Below are positions 16,958 to 27,354 of a stretch of 64,000 nt of DNA, one piece after another. The notes beneath the pieces are model-generated. The model did no database searches. It saw nothing but the letters and a program-made list of their open reading frames with translations, and was not told where the DNA came from. The first letter of the stretch is position 1. Each line of letters begins with the position of its first letter. Made by a program: the position numbers and the translations under genes. Origin of the DNA: Sulfuriferula plumbiphila (GTDB taxonomy: Bacteria; Pseudomonadota; Gammaproteobacteria; Burkholderiales; Sulfuriferulaceae); the NCBI RefSeq assembly GCF_009938015.1, contig NZ_AP021884.1, positions 3,388,775-3,452,774 on the forward strand, given 5' to 3'.

Positions 16958-17749
16958 ATGGAAAAATTCGTATACCTGGAAAAAGTGGATGTAACGTTCC
17001 CCACCAAAAAAGGGACATTTCACGCGCTGCACAATATCAATCTGAACATCGACCAAGGGCAATTCTTCACCCTGATCGGACACTCCGGCTGTGGCAAATC
17101 AACCCTGCTCAACGTCGTGGCCGGCCTGCAGGACGCCAGCAGTGGCATGGCGCTATGTGCCGGGCGCGAGATCAAGGGGCCAGGACCGGAACGTGGCGTA
17201 GTGTTCCAGAACCATTCCTTGTTACCCTGGCTCACCTGTCACGAAAATATCTACCTCGCGGTGGAGCGCGTGTTTGGTCGGCAGGAGAACAAAGCCAAGC
17301 TCAAGCAACGTACCATCGATGCACTGGCACTGGTCGGGCTGGCTCACGCAGAACACAAACGCCCGCATGAAATCTCCGGTGGCATGAAGCAGCGCGTCGG
17401 CATTGCCCGCGCGTTAGCGATGGAACCCAAGGTGTTGCTGTTGGACGAGCCGTTCGGCGCACTTGATGCACTGACCCGTGCGCACCTGCAGGACGAGCTA
17501 ATGAAAATTGTCGCCGAGACCAAAAGCACGGTCATTATGGTGACCCATGATGTGGATGAGGCGGTGCTGTTGTCCGACCACATCGTGATGATGACCAACG
17601 GCCCGGCCGCCACCATCGGCGAAATTCTTACGGTGGACCTGGCGCGTCCGCGCGACCGCCTGGCGCTGGCTAACGACGCGCGTTACCATCACTTGCGCGC
17701 ACGTGTGCTGGAGTTTTTGTATCAACGCCAGATGCGGCCTGCTGCCTGA
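16958..17749 (+). CDS. nrtD: Nitrate ABC transporter ATP-binding protein
   Basis: 263 aa, NrtD/SsuB/TauB-type ATPase without the extra NrtC solute-binding domain. Walker A is [10 protein letters not shown]-loop [12 protein letters not shown], signature [14 protein letters not shown], Walker [13 protein letters not shown] and switch His in [17 protein letters not shown] precedes the ATG. It powers nitrate import through NrtB. It is the last gene of the + strand nitrate island. Confidence 0.9.
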   Translation: MEKFVYLEKVDVTFPTKKGTFHALHNINLNIDQGQFFTLIGHSGCGKSTLLNVVAGLQDASSGMALCAGREIKGPGPERGVVFQNHSLLPWLTCHENIYLAVERVFGRQENKAKLKQRTIDALALVGLAHAEHKRPHEISGGMKQRVGIARALAMEPKVLLLDEPFGALDALTRAHLQDELMKIVAETKSTVIMVTHDVDEAVLLSDHIVMMTNGPAATIGEILTVDLARPRDRLALANDARYHHLRARVLEFLYQRQMRPAA

Positions 17750-17790
17750 ACTAGCCGAATGGTCGTATCAAAACGCCGAGCCTGTGCACG

Positions 17791-18633
17791 CTATGGCGCG
17801 ACTACGCGTCGTGCCTGGCGCATCAGCAGCGGCAAGGCCATGCGGTTGATGAAGCCCGGCAACCGCAACGGCCTGAGCAGCATTTTCACGGTCATTTCAT
17901 AGGGGTAATCGGTACGGGCCCAGTGCCCTGCAGTATGTTGAAAACGCTGAAAATCCTCGGGGCTGAATTTCCGTCCCGGGTTGCGCACCTCAAATGCATT
18001 TTTTACTGCCAGATAGGCATCCTCCTGACCGATCACCCCTAGTCGCTGCCGCAGCACGTGCGCCACTTGCCAGCGTGACGGACGCTCTATCTCGCGATAA
18101 CGCAGGAAAAAATGATAGAAGTATTTGTAGTGTCCCACTTCGTCGCTGCGGATATGCCCCACCAGCGTGGTGAGCACCGGCTCCGGACTGATCTGCTGCA
18201 GCAGACCGTACAGGCCCGAGGTACCGGTTTCCACGACACAGCGTGCAACCATCTCCAGCGCGCGCGTAGGCTCCAGCAGTTCGGGTTTGCAATACGGGCG
18301 ATAGTCTGCGCAGAATCCGTCAAACGCCGTCTGCCAATCAAATGCGGGCCACACCGTCTCCACATAGCGACGCAGCGCGCGTCCGTGCTGCAGTTCCTCC
18401 GGTTCCCAGCGCTCGCGCAGCCATTGGCTGGCTTCGGGATCGTCCTCCATGTGGCCCAGCAGATTGTGTGTGTACAAATCAGACAAACTCTCCACAAACG
18501 ATGCGGCAGCTAGCACATAAAACCAGGTATCTTCGCTGACAATGCGCTCATGCGCTATGCAGTCAAACGCAATCTGGTCAATCAACCATGGATGCGGCGC
18601 GACAATGGGTAGGTGTGTATCTGGGTCTGGCAT
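17791..18633 (-). CDS. Ferritin-like di-iron domain protein, function unknown
   Basis: 280 aa. Four-helix di-iron ligands can be placed: Glu in FVESLSDLYTHNL, EELQHGRAL (ExxH), Glu in VARCVVETGTSGLY, and DEVGHYKYF (ExxH). This E/ExxH/E/ExxH pattern resembles acyl-ACP desaturase or ribonucleotide-reductase-like ferritin folds. No signal peptide is seen. It is convergent with nrtD and transcribed alone, so context does not reveal a substrate. An oxygenase or desaturase-like activity is possible; I do not assign one. Confidence 0.7.
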   Translation of the reverse strand: MPDPDTHLPIVAPHPWLIDQIAFDCIAHERIVSEDTWFYVLAAASFVESLSDLYTHNLLGHMEDDPEASQWLRERWEPEELQHGRALRRYVETVWPAFDWQTAFDGFCADYRPYCKPELLEPTRALEMVARCVVETGTSGLYGLLQQISPEPVLTTLVGHIRSDEVGHYKYFYHFFLRYREIERPSRWQVAHVLRQRLGVIGQEDAYLAVKNAFEVRNPGRKFSPEDFQRFQHTAGHWARTDYPYEMTVKMLLRPLRLPGFINRMALPLLMRQARRVVAP

Positions 18634-18697
18634 ATTAAGGTCACCTGCTTGTGTTCTTGGTCAGACTAAAACGAGTGCCTGCGGTTCTATTTAGCGC

Positions 18698-20299
18698 CTA
18701 TGCGTGCAACAGCGCCAGCGCCACCGCCTCGGCCACCTTGATGCCATCCACTGCGGCGGACAAAATCCCGCCCGCATAGCCCGCACCCTCTCCCGCCGGA
18801 TACAGGCCGCGGGTATTGAGGCTCTGATACGCTGCGTTACGGGTGATACGGATGGGTGACGAGGTGCGCGTTTCCACGCCGGTGAGCACGGCATCATGCA
18901 TGGCAAAACCGCGGATTTGTTTGTCAAACGCCGGCAGTGCCTCGCGCATTGCGGCGATGACATAATCGGGCAAGCTGCTATCGAGCGCGCCCAGCTTCAC
19001 CCCCGGCGTGTAAGACGGCAATACCGTGCTGAATCCGGTAGACGCGCGCCCGGCAATAAAGTCGCCCACCAATTGCCCCGGTGCACGGTAATCGCGCCCA
19101 CCCAGCTCAAACGCGCGCGCTTCCCAGTGGCGCTGAAAAGCGATCCCCGCCAACGGATGACCGGGGTAGTCGTCAGGGGTGATGCCCACCACGATACCCG
19201 CATTGGCGTTGCGCTCGTTACGCGAATACTGGCTCATGCCGTTAGTAACTACGCGTCCCGGCTCGGACGCCGCCGCCACCACCGTGCCGCCCGGACACAT
19301 GCAAAAGCTGTACACCGCACGACCATTTTGCGCGTGATGAACCAGCTTGTAGTCTGCTGCCCCTAACTCAGGATGGCCGGCGCGCTCACCCAAGCGGCAG
19401 TGGTCAATCAGCGACTGCGGATGCTCGATGCGAAACCCCACCGAAAACGGCTTGGCCTCGAGATGCACGCCGCGCTGGTAGAGCATTTCAAAGGTATCGC
19501 GTGCGCTGTGCCCCACCGCCAGGACCACATGGCGTGCAACGATGTGCTCGCCGCTGGCCAGCGTCACGCCGCGCACCTGGCCGTCTTCGATATCCAGATT
19601 ATCTACCCGGCTCTGAAAGCGTATTTCGCCCCCCAGGGATTCAATCGTGGCGCGAATTTTTTCCACCATGCCGACCAGCCGGAAGGTGCCAATGTGCGGC
19701 TTGCTGACAAAGGCGATCTCCGGCGGTGCGCCAGCCTGGATGAACTCGGCAATCACCTTGCGCCCCAAGTGCCTGGGATCCTTGATCTGGCTGTAAAGCT
19801 TGCCGTCAGAAAACGTGCCTGCGCCACCCTCACCGAACTGTACATTGGACTCCGGATTCAGTATCCCATTGCGCCACAAGCCCCAGGTGTCTTTGGTGCG
19901 CTCGCGCACCGCCTTGCCACGCTCCAGGATGACAGGGCGAAACCCCATCTGAGCCAGGATCAGCCCGGCAAACATACCGCATGGCCCGGTGCCGATGACC
20001 ACCGGTCGCTCGGTCAAGCTGGTCGAGGCGTGGGCGACAAAATGGTAGCCGGTGTCTGGCGCAGGCGCGACATGACGATCATTTTTCAGCCGGCGCAGCA
20101 CCGCCTCCTCATCCTGGACGTCGACATCAAGGGTGTAGGTAAAGGTAATCAGCGGGCGCTTGCGCGCATCATGCGCGCGCCGAAAAATCGTGTAGCCCAG
20201 AAGTTCATCGCCGGCGATACCCAGACGGCGCAGGATTTCCGCCCTGAGCGCGGCTTCGGGATGGTCGAGCGGGAGTTTGAGTTCGGTAATGCGCAGCAT
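18698..20299 (-). CDS. FAD-dependent dehydrogenase, COG2509 type
   Basis: 533 aa. An N-terminal alpha/beta domain (about 1-90) precedes the FAD-binding motif PVVIGTGPCGMFAGLILAQ. Then come ERGKAVRERTKD, NVQFGEGGAGTFSDGKL and a C-terminal NTRGLYPAGEGAGYAGGI flavin motif. This layout defines the widespread uncharacterised FAD-dependent dehydrogenase family; its reaction is unknown. It is divergent from ylqF with a 109-bp gap that must hold both promoters. Confidence 0.85.
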   Translation of the reverse strand: MLRITELKLPLDHPEAALRAEILRRLGIAGDELLGYTIFRRAHDARKRPLITFTYTLDVDVQDEEAVLRRLKNDRHVAPAPDTGYHFVAHASTSLTERPVVIGTGPCGMFAGLILAQMGFRPVILERGKAVRERTKDTWGLWRNGILNPESNVQFGEGGAGTFSDGKLYSQIKDPRHLGRKVIAEFIQAGAPPEIAFVSKPHIGTFRLVGMVEKIRATIESLGGEIRFQSRVDNLDIEDGQVRGVTLASGEHIVARHVVLAVGHSARDTFEMLYQRGVHLEAKPFSVGFRIEHPQSLIDHCRLGERAGHPELGAADYKLVHHAQNGRAVYSFCMCPGGTVVAAASEPGRVVTNGMSQYSRNERNANAGIVVGITPDDYPGHPLAGIAFQRHWEARAFELGGRDYRAPGQLVGDFIAGRASTGFSTVLPSYTPGVKLGALDSSLPDYVIAAMREALPAFDKQIRGFAMHDAVLTGVETRTSSPIRITRNAAYQSLNTRGLYPAGEGAGYAGGILSAAVDGIKVAEAVALALLHA

Positions 20300-20408
20300 G
20301 TATTGCCTTCAATCCGGTGCCAATGGAACATTTTACCGTGCTACGGCAGACAACACGCATGCCTTGCCTAAGGGTAAAATAAGCTTTTGATTAGATTGTA
20401 GATTACGC

Positions 20409-21299
20409 ATGGCAATTCAATGGTACCCCGGACACATGACCGCGGCGCGCAAAAAGGCCGCCGAAACCATGGCACAGACCGACATGGTGATCGAGGTGGT
20501 CGACGCGCGCCTGCCCGAGGCCAGCAGCAACCCGATGATTGCCGAGCTGCGCCTCGCACGCCAGCGCCCGTGCCTGAAAATCCTCAACAAGGCCGATCTG
20601 GCCGACCCGGCCGCAACACAAGCCTGGCTCAAATTCTATAACGCGCAAAAGGACGTCAAGGCGGTGGCGCTATCGTGCAAAAAAACCGGCGATGTCGCCA
20701 GGATTCCCGCACTTTGCCTGGCACTCGCGCCACATCGCGGCACACCGATCAAGCCGCTGCGCATGATGATCATGGGCATTCCCAACGTCGGCAAATCCAC
20801 CCTGATGAACGCACTGCTCAAACGCCGTGTGGCCAAGGTGGGTGACGAACCCGCGGTGACCAAAAGCCAACAGCGGCTGGAACTCAATGACAGCATGACG
20901 CTGGTGGACACCCCGGGCATGTTATGGCCGAAAATTCAGCATGAAAGCGATGGCCTGATGCTGGCAGCCAGCCACGCGGTAGGGCGCAACGCGGTGATTG
21001 ACGAAGAAGTGGCCACTTTCCTTGCAAATAGCGTGGTGGCAAATTACCCCGCCCTGTTGCAGGCGCGTTATGGTTTTGCACTGGATGGGCTGGACGGGGT
21101 CGGTGTCATCGAAGCCATCGCCAAACGTCGTGGTTATCGCCTGAAGGGGGGTGAAGCCGACCTGGAAAAAGCGGCGTTGACCCTCCTGCAGGATTACCGT
21201 GACGGCACCTTGGGGCGCGTCAGCCTGGAAACTCCTGAGCAGCGCCGCATCATGTTAAGCGCCTGTTCTATCGCCCAGGATAGTGAGTATCCGGGTTAA
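20409..21299 (+). CDS. ylqF: Ribosome-associated GTPase YlqF/RbgA family
   Basis: 296 aa. Circularly permuted GTPase: G4 NKADLAD comes first, then G1 GIPNVGKSTLMN, G2 TKSQQ and G3 DTPGMLWPK. The N-terminal WYPGHMTAARKKA is the family hallmark. RbgA helps late 50S subunit assembly in Bacillus; the proteobacterial orthologues are less studied. The ATG is unique at the conserved N terminus. Confidence 0.93.
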   Translation: MAIQWYPGHMTAARKKAAETMAQTDMVIEVVDARLPEASSNPMIAELRLARQRPCLKILNKADLADPAATQAWLKFYNAQKDVKAVALSCKKTGDVARIPALCLALAPHRGTPIKPLRMMIMGIPNVGKSTLMNALLKRRVAKVGDEPAVTKSQQRLELNDSMTLVDTPGMLWPKIQHESDGLMLAASHAVGRNAVIDEEVATFLANSVVANYPALLQARYGFALDGLDGVGVIEAIAKRRGYRLKGGEADLEKAALTLLQDYRDGTLGRVSLETPEQRRIMLSACSIAQDSEYPG

Positions 21300-21418
21300 C
21301 AGTGCAAGTAAAATGCAATGGCCCTTGAAATTCCCTTGACAGGAAATATATTTGATTCAGGCAGGTATCCATACAGCGTGGGTGCCTGATTATCAACCTG
21401 AGAAAAAGGAGTTTTGAA

Positions 21419-21850
21419 ATGGCAAATATTTCCCGTTACGACCCTTTTGATTTTACCGTCGAACCGTTTGATGATCTGTTCCGCGGCTTTTTCCGTCCGG
21501 TGCGCGCCGCTAATAGTGAGGCTGCCGTACAAATCAAGATGGATGTGAAAGAGGATGACCAGGCCTACACCGTGCAAGCCGAAGTACCCGGTGTGAAAAA
21601 AGAAGATATCCACGTCACCATAGACGGGAACCAGGTCTCGCTCACCGCTGAAGCCAAACGCCAAACCGAGGACAAGGACGGTGAAAAACTGCTGCGCTCG
21701 GAGCGCTACTACGGCAAGGCATATCGCAGCTTTACCTTGGGCAGCGACATTGACGATGCCGCCGCAGAGGCCAAGTACAACGATGGTGTACTGGAGTTGC
21801 GCTTACCCAAAAAAGCCGCTACTTCAGCCAGGCGGCTGGAAATCCATTAA
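21419..21850 (+). CDS. Small heat-shock protein, Hsp20/alpha-crystallin family
   Basis: 143 aa. The alpha-crystallin domain (about 40-135) has the usual strands QIKMDVKEDDQAYTVQAEVPG, VSLTAEAKRQ and the closing GVLELRLPKK motif; the C-terminal IxI-like anchor is only weakly represented (RRLEIH). It is an ATP-independent holdase. AAAAAGGAG precedes the ATG. The leader contains CAGGCA...TGCCTG (21358-21388), a possible hairpin just upstream of the ribosome-binding site, and CCCTTGAAA, which resembles a heat-shock sigma-32 -35 box without a convincing -10. Confidence 0.93.
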   Translation: MANISRYDPFDFTVEPFDDLFRGFFRPVRAANSEAAVQIKMDVKEDDQAYTVQAEVPGVKKEDIHVTIDGNQVSLTAEAKRQTEDKDGEKLLRSERYYGKAYRSFTLGSDIDDAAAEAKYNDGVLELRLPKKAATSARRLEIH

Positions 21851-21858
21851 ATGTTCAC

Positions 21859-21882
21859 AAGGCGGCGCAAGCCGCCTTTTTA
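21859..21882 (+). terminator. Rho-independent terminator after hsp20
   Basis: GGCGGC-GCAA-GCCGCC followed by TTTTT (21861-21881): a perfect 6-bp GC stem, a stable GNRA-type loop and a U-tract on the + strand, 10 bp after the Hsp20 stop. Confidence 0.9.
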
Positions 21883-21883
21883 T

Positions 21884-22552
21884 TCATTCAGCGTGCAAAA
21901 CTTCACGCAACAGCGGCACGGTGACGGGTCGCTGGGTTTCCAGCGAGTAATGGTCGAGGGTATCCAGCGCCGCGAGCAATGACGGCAGATCGCGGCGCCA
22001 ATGTCGCAAAAGATACTCGGCCACGCCCGGTTGCAGGCTAAAGCCACGACCCGCAGCGTAGGTGGTCAGTACCTGGTTTTTTTCCGCGTCGGTGAGCGCC
22101 TGTACCTGATACACCAAACCCCAACCCAGACGTGTGGTGAGGTCAACGCGCAGCTCAAGCTGCGCTGGCGCGGCATTGCCCGCGACCAAGAGCCGCCCAT
22201 GGCCTTCACGCAGCGCGTTGATGCGGTTGAACAGGGCAATCTGGGCGGCGGCGTCGAGCCTGTGTGCGGCATCTATTGCCAGGAAATCTACCGCCCGGTC
22301 CATAGCATCCATAAATTCTGCAGCGTCGACGCAGCGTGCTGCCCATCCACGTTCAACCGCCGTGGCCACCGCAGCCTGCAACAAATGCGTCTTGCCGCTG
22401 CCGGGCGCTCCCCATACATACAGCTGACGCTCGTTACCCTTACCCTCAGCCAACTCACGCAAGACGTGCAGCAATTCCGCATTGCGGCCGATGACAAAAT
22501 TGGCGAGGCGGGGGGCGGGGGGGGCAACGATATCAAGCACAAGTTGTTTCAT
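21884..22552 (-). CDS. hda: DnaA-like regulator of replication inactivation, Hda
   Basis: 222 aa, one AAA+ domain without the DNA-binding domain of DnaA. The N-terminal MKQLVLDI resembles the QL[SP]LP-type clamp-binding motif used by Hda to dock on the sliding clamp. Walker A is GAPGSGKTHLLQA; the Walker B segment reads FLAIDAAH, with Ala where the DE pair is usual, as is common in Hda. Sensor residues are in TTRLGWGLVYQV. It stimulates hydrolysis of ATP bound to DnaA after initiation. It is divergent from nrtR. Confidence 0.9.
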   Translation of the reverse strand: MKQLVLDIVAPPAPRLANFVIGRNAELLHVLRELAEGKGNERQLYVWGAPGSGKTHLLQAAVATAVERGWAARCVDAAEFMDAMDRAVDFLAIDAAHRLDAAAQIALFNRINALREGHGRLLVAGNAAPAQLELRVDLTTRLGWGLVYQVQALTDAEKNQVLTTYAAGRGFSLQPGVAEYLLRHWRRDLPSLLAALDTLDHYSLETQRPVTVPLLREVLHAE

Positions 22553-22606
22553 GTGGCCATTTTAACAGGCATCGCAAGATGCGCCGGCAAACGTCTCACA
22601 ATCTGC

Positions 22607-22635
22607 TTGACATAGTGTCTTAACAACACTATCTT
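22607..22635 (+). promoter_or_regulatory. Sigma-70-type promoter of nrtR-nadA
   Basis: TTGACA (22607-22612), 17-bp spacer, TATCTT (22630-22635). The first palindromic operator lies exactly in the spacer, an arrangement expected for repression. Confidence 0.6.
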
Positions 22636-22656
22636 TGTGGTGTATTTTTTACACCA
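22613..22656 (+). promoter_or_regulatory. Twin NrtR-like palindromic operators
   Basis: Two 19-bp palindromes have the same form: TAGTGT-N7-ACACTA (22613-22631) and TGGTGT-N7-ACACCA (22638-22656), centred 25 bp apart. They overlap the -35/-10 spacer and the leader of nrtR. The likely ligand is NrtR itself, giving autoregulation and control of nadA. Confidence 0.7.
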
Positions 22657-22669
22657 TGGCAAATCCTCA

Positions 22670-23341
<672 letters not shown>

Positions 23342-23349
23342 GGCCGACC

Positions 23350-24423
23350 ATGAACGCCCTGCCCCTGATCCAGATGCCCAAAGTGCCTCACATCATTGCG
23401 CCGCCGCTGGTGGAAGCGCAACTCACCGATAGCGCGCGCGCAACACTCATTGCCCGCATCAGGATGCTGATGCTGCAACACAACGCGGTGCTGGTGGCGC
23501 ACTACTATACTTCTGCAGATATACAGGACCTGGCCGAAGACACCGGCGGCTGCGTCTCCGATTCGCTGGAAATGGCGCGTTTTGGTCATGCCCATGAGGC
23601 ACGTACACTGATTGTGGCCGGAGTCAAATTCATGGGCGAAACCGCGAAAATCCTTAACCCGGAAAAGCGTGTGTTGATGCCGGACCTGCAAGCCAACTGC
23701 TCGCTCGATCTGGCCTGTCCGGCAGATACGTTTTCCGCATTTTGCGACCAGCATCCGGAACGCGTAGTGGTGGTCTACGCCAATACTTCGGCAGCGGTGA
23801 AAGCACGCGCAGACTGGGTGGTGACCTCGGGCACCGCGGTAAAAATCGTCGAGCACCTGCACCAGCAGGGCAAAAAAATTCTGTGGGCGCCGGACAAATA
23901 TCTCGGTGATTATGTGCAAAGAATTACCGGTGCCGACATGCTGCTATGGCAGGGTTCATGTGTGGTGCACGAGGCATTCAAGGCGGAAGCGCTACAAAAA
24001 ATGAAGGCTGCACACCCGGACGCTGCGGTGCTGGTGCATCCCGAGTCGCCCGCTGGAGTGATTGCACTGGCCGATGTGGTGGGCTCCACCACGCAGCTGA
24101 TCCGCGCCGCGCAGAACCTGCCCAACCAGACCTTTATCGTTGCAACCGATAATGGCATTTTCCATAAAATGCAAGCGGTCGCACCCGGCAAGATTTTCCT
24201 CGAGGCCCCTACTGCCGGGGTGGGTGCGACGTGTACCAGTTGCGCGCATTGCCCGTGGATGGCGATGAATGGACTGCAAAAACTGGCGCAGGTACTGGAA
24301 ACCGGAGATAACGAAATCCATATTGCCGAGCCGATTCGCTGCCGTGCCGTGCGTTCTATCCAGCGTATGCTGGACTTTGCCGCGCAGCAGCAGATTGCAT
24401 CACAGATGCGCGGAGCGGCCTAA
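23350..24423 (+). CDS. nadA: Quinolinate synthase A
   Basis: 357 aa, the standard [4Fe-4S] NadA. It condenses iminoaspartate and dihydroxyacetone phosphate to quinolinate. Visible signatures: [18 protein letters not shown], the cluster cysteine Cys117 in [18 protein letters not shown], and [13 protein letters not shown] near the end. An in-frame GTG overlaps the nrtR stop at 23338, but the ATG at 23350 is better placed. Very likely co-transcribed with and controlled by nrtR. Confidence 0.95.
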   Translation: MNALPLIQMPKVPHIIAPPLVEAQLTDSARATLIARIRMLMLQHNAVLVAHYYTSADIQDLAEDTGGCVSDSLEMARFGHAHEARTLIVAGVKFMGETAKILNPEKRVLMPDLQANCSLDLACPADTFSAFCDQHPERVVVVYANTSAAVKARADWVVTSGTAVKIVEHLHQQGKKILWAPDKYLGDYVQRITGADMLLWQGSCVVHEAFKAEALQKMKAAHPDAAVLVHPESPAGVIALADVVGSTTQLIRAAQNLPNQTFIVATDNGIFHKMQAVAPGKIFLEAPTAGVGATCTSCAHCPWMAMNGLQKLAQVLETGDNEIHIAEPIRCRAVRSIQRMLDFAAQQQIASQMRGAA

Positions 24424-24424
24424 T

Positions 24425-25912
24425 TTGGCACATCCCATCCGGGTGCCGCGCTGGCATCCCATTGCCGCGTTGTTGCTGGGCGCTGTCAGCGTATTTGGTT
24501 TTGCGCCGTTTTACGCGTTTGTCATTCCCCTGTTCAGCCTTGCCGGATTGATCTGGCTGTGGCGTCATCAACATAGCGCACGCCAGGCAATGCTCAGCGG
24601 ATTTTTATTCGGCCTGGGCTATTTCGGCAGCGGCGTGTCCTGGGTATACATCAGCCTGCATACCTACGGCGCCATGCCGTTGCCGCTGGCGCTGCTGGCG
24701 ACGGGCCTGTTCTGTGCGTTCCTCGCCTTGTTTCCGGCCGCAGTGGGGGGCTGCCAGCACGGCTTGCGCAACGCCGGGGTATGGCGTTGGCTACTGGCAA
24801 TACCCGCGCTGTGGGTGCTGGGGGAATGGGTGCGCGGCTGGATTTTTACCGGCTTTCCCTGGCTGGCAATCGGCTATGCGCAAGTACCAGACAGCCCCCT
24901 GGCGGGTTTTGCGCCGCTATTCGGTGTGTATGGGGTATCGCTGATGCTGGCGCTAAGCGCGGCGGTATTGGCGCTGGGACGATTGCGGTATGTGCTGATG
25001 GCCGCAGTGCTATGGCTGATGGGTTGGGGTTTGAGCCAGATTCATTGGACTCAACCCATTGGTGCGCCCGTCGCGGTCAGCCTGTTGCAGGGCAACATTG
25101 CGCAGGACATGAAATGGCAACCGGAAAAGCTGGTCAGTACCCTGCGCGATTACCGCGCCATGGTGGCTGCCAGTCCGGGCCGGCTTATCATCCTGCCGGA
25201 AACCGCCATTCCGGTATTTTACGACCAGGTACCGGCCAGCTACCTGAATGATTTGGCGCAGACTGCGCGCGCCCATGGTGGCGACGTGCTGGTAGGGATG
25301 CCGGAACAATTCCCGGATGGGCGCTATTTCAACAGCGTGTTGAGCTTTGGTACCGCACCCACGCAAACCTACCGTAAATTTCACCTGGTGCCATTCGGCG
25401 AATACATCCCGGCGAAATGGTTGTTCGGATGGATTATCAATGTGCTGCACATCCCGCTCTCTGATTTCGCACGCGGCGATGCCTATCAGCTGCCGATGCC
25501 GGTGGCGGGCCAGCATGTCGCAATGAATATCTGCTATGAAGACGTGTTTGGCGAAGAAATCATCCATCAATTGCCGCGCGCCACGCTACTGGTAAACGTG
25601 AGCAATGATGCGTGGTTTGGCGATTCGGTAGCGCCCTGGCAGCATTTGCAGATTTCCCAGATGCGTGCGCTGGAAGCCGGGCGCTACATGCTGCGTGCCA
25701 CCAATACCGGTGCCACGGCCATCATTGATACACAGGGGCGAGTGCTGCAACAGCTGCCCCTGTTCACCCGCGCCACGCTCAATGGCACAGCACAAGGCTA
25801 TCAGGGCGCGACGCCGTTTGTGAACTGGGGCAATCATGCCGTACTGCTGCTGTGTGGTTTGATGCTGGTAGCCGCCTGGGCTGTGGTACGGTGCAAGGAC
25901 GCGCAAAGATGA
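24425..25912 (+). CDS. lnt: Apolipoprotein N-acyltransferase
   Basis: About 495 aa, the usual Lnt length. An N-terminal block of membrane helices (about 1-200) leads to the nitrilase-like periplasmic domain with the catalytic Glu in ILPETAIPVFY, Lys in TYRKFHLVPFGEYIP and Cys in MNICYEDVFGEE. It adds the third acyl chain to lipoproteins. The frame is open far into nadA; the likely start is TTG 24425 (just after the nadA stop) or GTG 24443, since no ATG fits. It is convergent with the diguanylate cyclase gene, with 2 bp between stops. Confidence 0.92.
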   Translation: MAHPIRVPRWHPIAALLLGAVSVFGFAPFYAFVIPLFSLAGLIWLWRHQHSARQAMLSGFLFGLGYFGSGVSWVYISLHTYGAMPLPLALLATGLFCAFLALFPAAVGGCQHGLRNAGVWRWLLAIPALWVLGEWVRGWIFTGFPWLAIGYAQVPDSPLAGFAPLFGVYGVSLMLALSAAVLALGRLRYVLMAAVLWLMGWGLSQIHWTQPIGAPVAVSLLQGNIAQDMKWQPEKLVSTLRDYRAMVAASPGRLIILPETAIPVFYDQVPASYLNDLAQTARAHGGDVLVGMPEQFPDGRYFNSVLSFGTAPTQTYRKFHLVPFGEYIPAKWLFGWIINVLHIPLSDFARGDAYQLPMPVAGQHVAMNICYEDVFGEEIIHQLPRATLLVNVSNDAWFGDSVAPWQHLQISQMRALEAGRYMLRATNTGATAIIDTQGRVLQQLPLFTRATLNGTAQGYQGATPFVNWGNHAVLLLCGLMLVAAWAVVRCKDAQR

Positions 25913-25914
25913 TG

Positions 25915-27354
25915 CTACGCGGCGGCCTTGATCCGCGTCATATTGCGTCCTCCACGCTTGGCTTCCAGGAGTGCCCCGTCCGCGCGGATAAGCGCCATGT
26001 TTTCTGCAGAGTCTTTTGGACTGTATTCGCTCAGACCGCCACTCCAGTTGAGACGGTGCAACACACCGGGGGTCAGTTCCAGCACGGCGGGCAGATTGGC
26101 GCGCAGGCGCTCAGCCAGCTCTACTGCCCGGGGCAGCGGCGTATTCGGAAAAATCACGCAGAACTCATCACCGCCCAGGCGCGCCACGAAATCACTGGCG
26201 CGCAGGTGCACCTTGAGCGCCTGACCGAACTGGGCAATGAGCTGATCGCCCGCATCGTGGCCGTAAGTGTCGTTTACATATTTGAAATTGTCGATGTCAA
26301 TAATCAACAGGCTGTGCACCTGACCTTGCTGTAGTGTTTTGAACAGCTCGCCCTGACGGACATCAAAACTGCGCCGGTTGTATACCTGCGACAGATGATC
26401 GAGACTGGCTTGCGACTCGACTTCCTTTTGTTTACCCACGGTGAGCTGTGCCAGTTTTACCAGCATAGCCAGCGGTTTCTCGAATTCCGCCAGATTGACG
26501 TGGTATGAAGAACGCACCCGTTGTCTGCGGATATCCGTCACCAGATTGACAATAGCGTTGAGATCTTCATTGATCCAGGTGCGTAACCGCAGGTAAAGCA
26601 GCCACACCATCGCTGTCAGCAGCACCGACAATACCAGCCATACCGTGAAATAAGTCAGTAGTGCGATCGCGGGCCGGGGGCTGTCTTTCCATAGCGCCAG
26701 CTTCCAGGGCGTTCCGGCCAGCGCAATCTCTTGCGCCGCAGAACCGGTCTTGAGACTCTCGTCACCGCGCCGGCGCACAACGGTGTATGTGCCTGGACCG
26801 GTGTACTGACGCAGCTCCAGATAGCCGCCGGGCAACGGCAGGGTATCAAACAGATCCTGCAGATGCGGCACGGCCTGGGTAAGAATGACGTGACCCAACT
26901 GGGTCGTGCCCTCTACCACAGGTTCAGAAACGGTCAAGCTCATGCTGGCGGCGGCAGTGGGATGCGCATCCGGGCCCACCACAAAACGCGTATAGGCCTC
27001 CGGCAGCACGGACGCATCGCCCGCCTGGCTGTTCACTCGTTGCTCCGGTACCAAAAAAATTTGCACACCTTCATTGAGGGCATAAATATTGGCAGCCTGA
27101 TTGCGACACAGGTCTTCAGCGCCGCTTTTTAAACAGGCTATGGTCTGCGGATGCCTGGCAATCAGTTTCGCTGTCTGGTGTACGTCGTGTGCCAGGCCCT
27201 CGATCTGCTGGGCAATCACCAAGCCTTCTCCCGGCGCAGATGCAGCGTGGCGTGCCGGACTGGAAACCCAGTACACAGCCAACATCGTCAGCACCAGGGT
27301 TATCTCCAGCGCAGCAAAAAGCGCCATGCTAAATCGCGCCAAAGAGGGTTTCAT
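25915..27354 (-). CDS. Membrane diguanylate cyclase with periplasmic sensor region
   Basis: About 479 aa. A signal-anchor helix (about 10-30), a periplasmic sensor segment (about 35-240, Cache-like), a second helix (about 245-270), a linker, then a GGDEF domain (about 320-479). The active site is intact in ARLGGDEFCVIF, and the inhibitory I-site RxxD (RASD) lies five residues before it, so c-di-GMP synthesis with product inhibition is expected. DHLSQVYNRRSFD marks the GGDEF start. The ATG at 27354 starts the basic N terminus; an upstream ATG at 27375 is possible. No EAL domain. Confidence 0.9.
   Translation of the reverse strand: MKPSLARFSMALFAALEITLVLTMLAVYWVSSPARHAASAPGEGLVIAQQIEGLAHDVHQTAKLIARHPQTIACLKSGAEDLCRNQAANIYALNEGVQIFLVPEQRVNSQAGDASVLPEAYTRFVVGPDAHPTAAASMSLTVSEPVVEGTTQLGHVILTQAVPHLQDLFDTLPLPGGYLELRQYTGPGTYTVVRRRGDESLKTGSAAQEIALAGTPWKLALWKDSPRPAIALLTYFTVWLVLSVLLTAMVWLLYLRLRTWINEDLNAIVNLVTDIRRQRVRSSYHVNLAEFEKPLAMLVKLAQLTVGKQKEVESQASLDHLSQVYNRRSFDVRQGELFKTLQQGQVHSLLIIDIDNFKYVNDTYGHDAGDQLIAQFGQALKVHLRASDFVARLGGDEFCVIFPNTPLPRAVELAERLRANLPAVLELTPGVLHRLNWSGGLSEYSPKDSAENMALIRADGALLEAKRGGRNMTRIKAAA

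Noticed and set aside
21300..21418. RNA thermometer (ROSE/fourU) and sigma-32 promoter upstream of Hsp20
   Set aside because: A hairpin and a TTGAAA-like box are visible, but there is no anti-ribosome-binding-site pairing and no matching -10 element.
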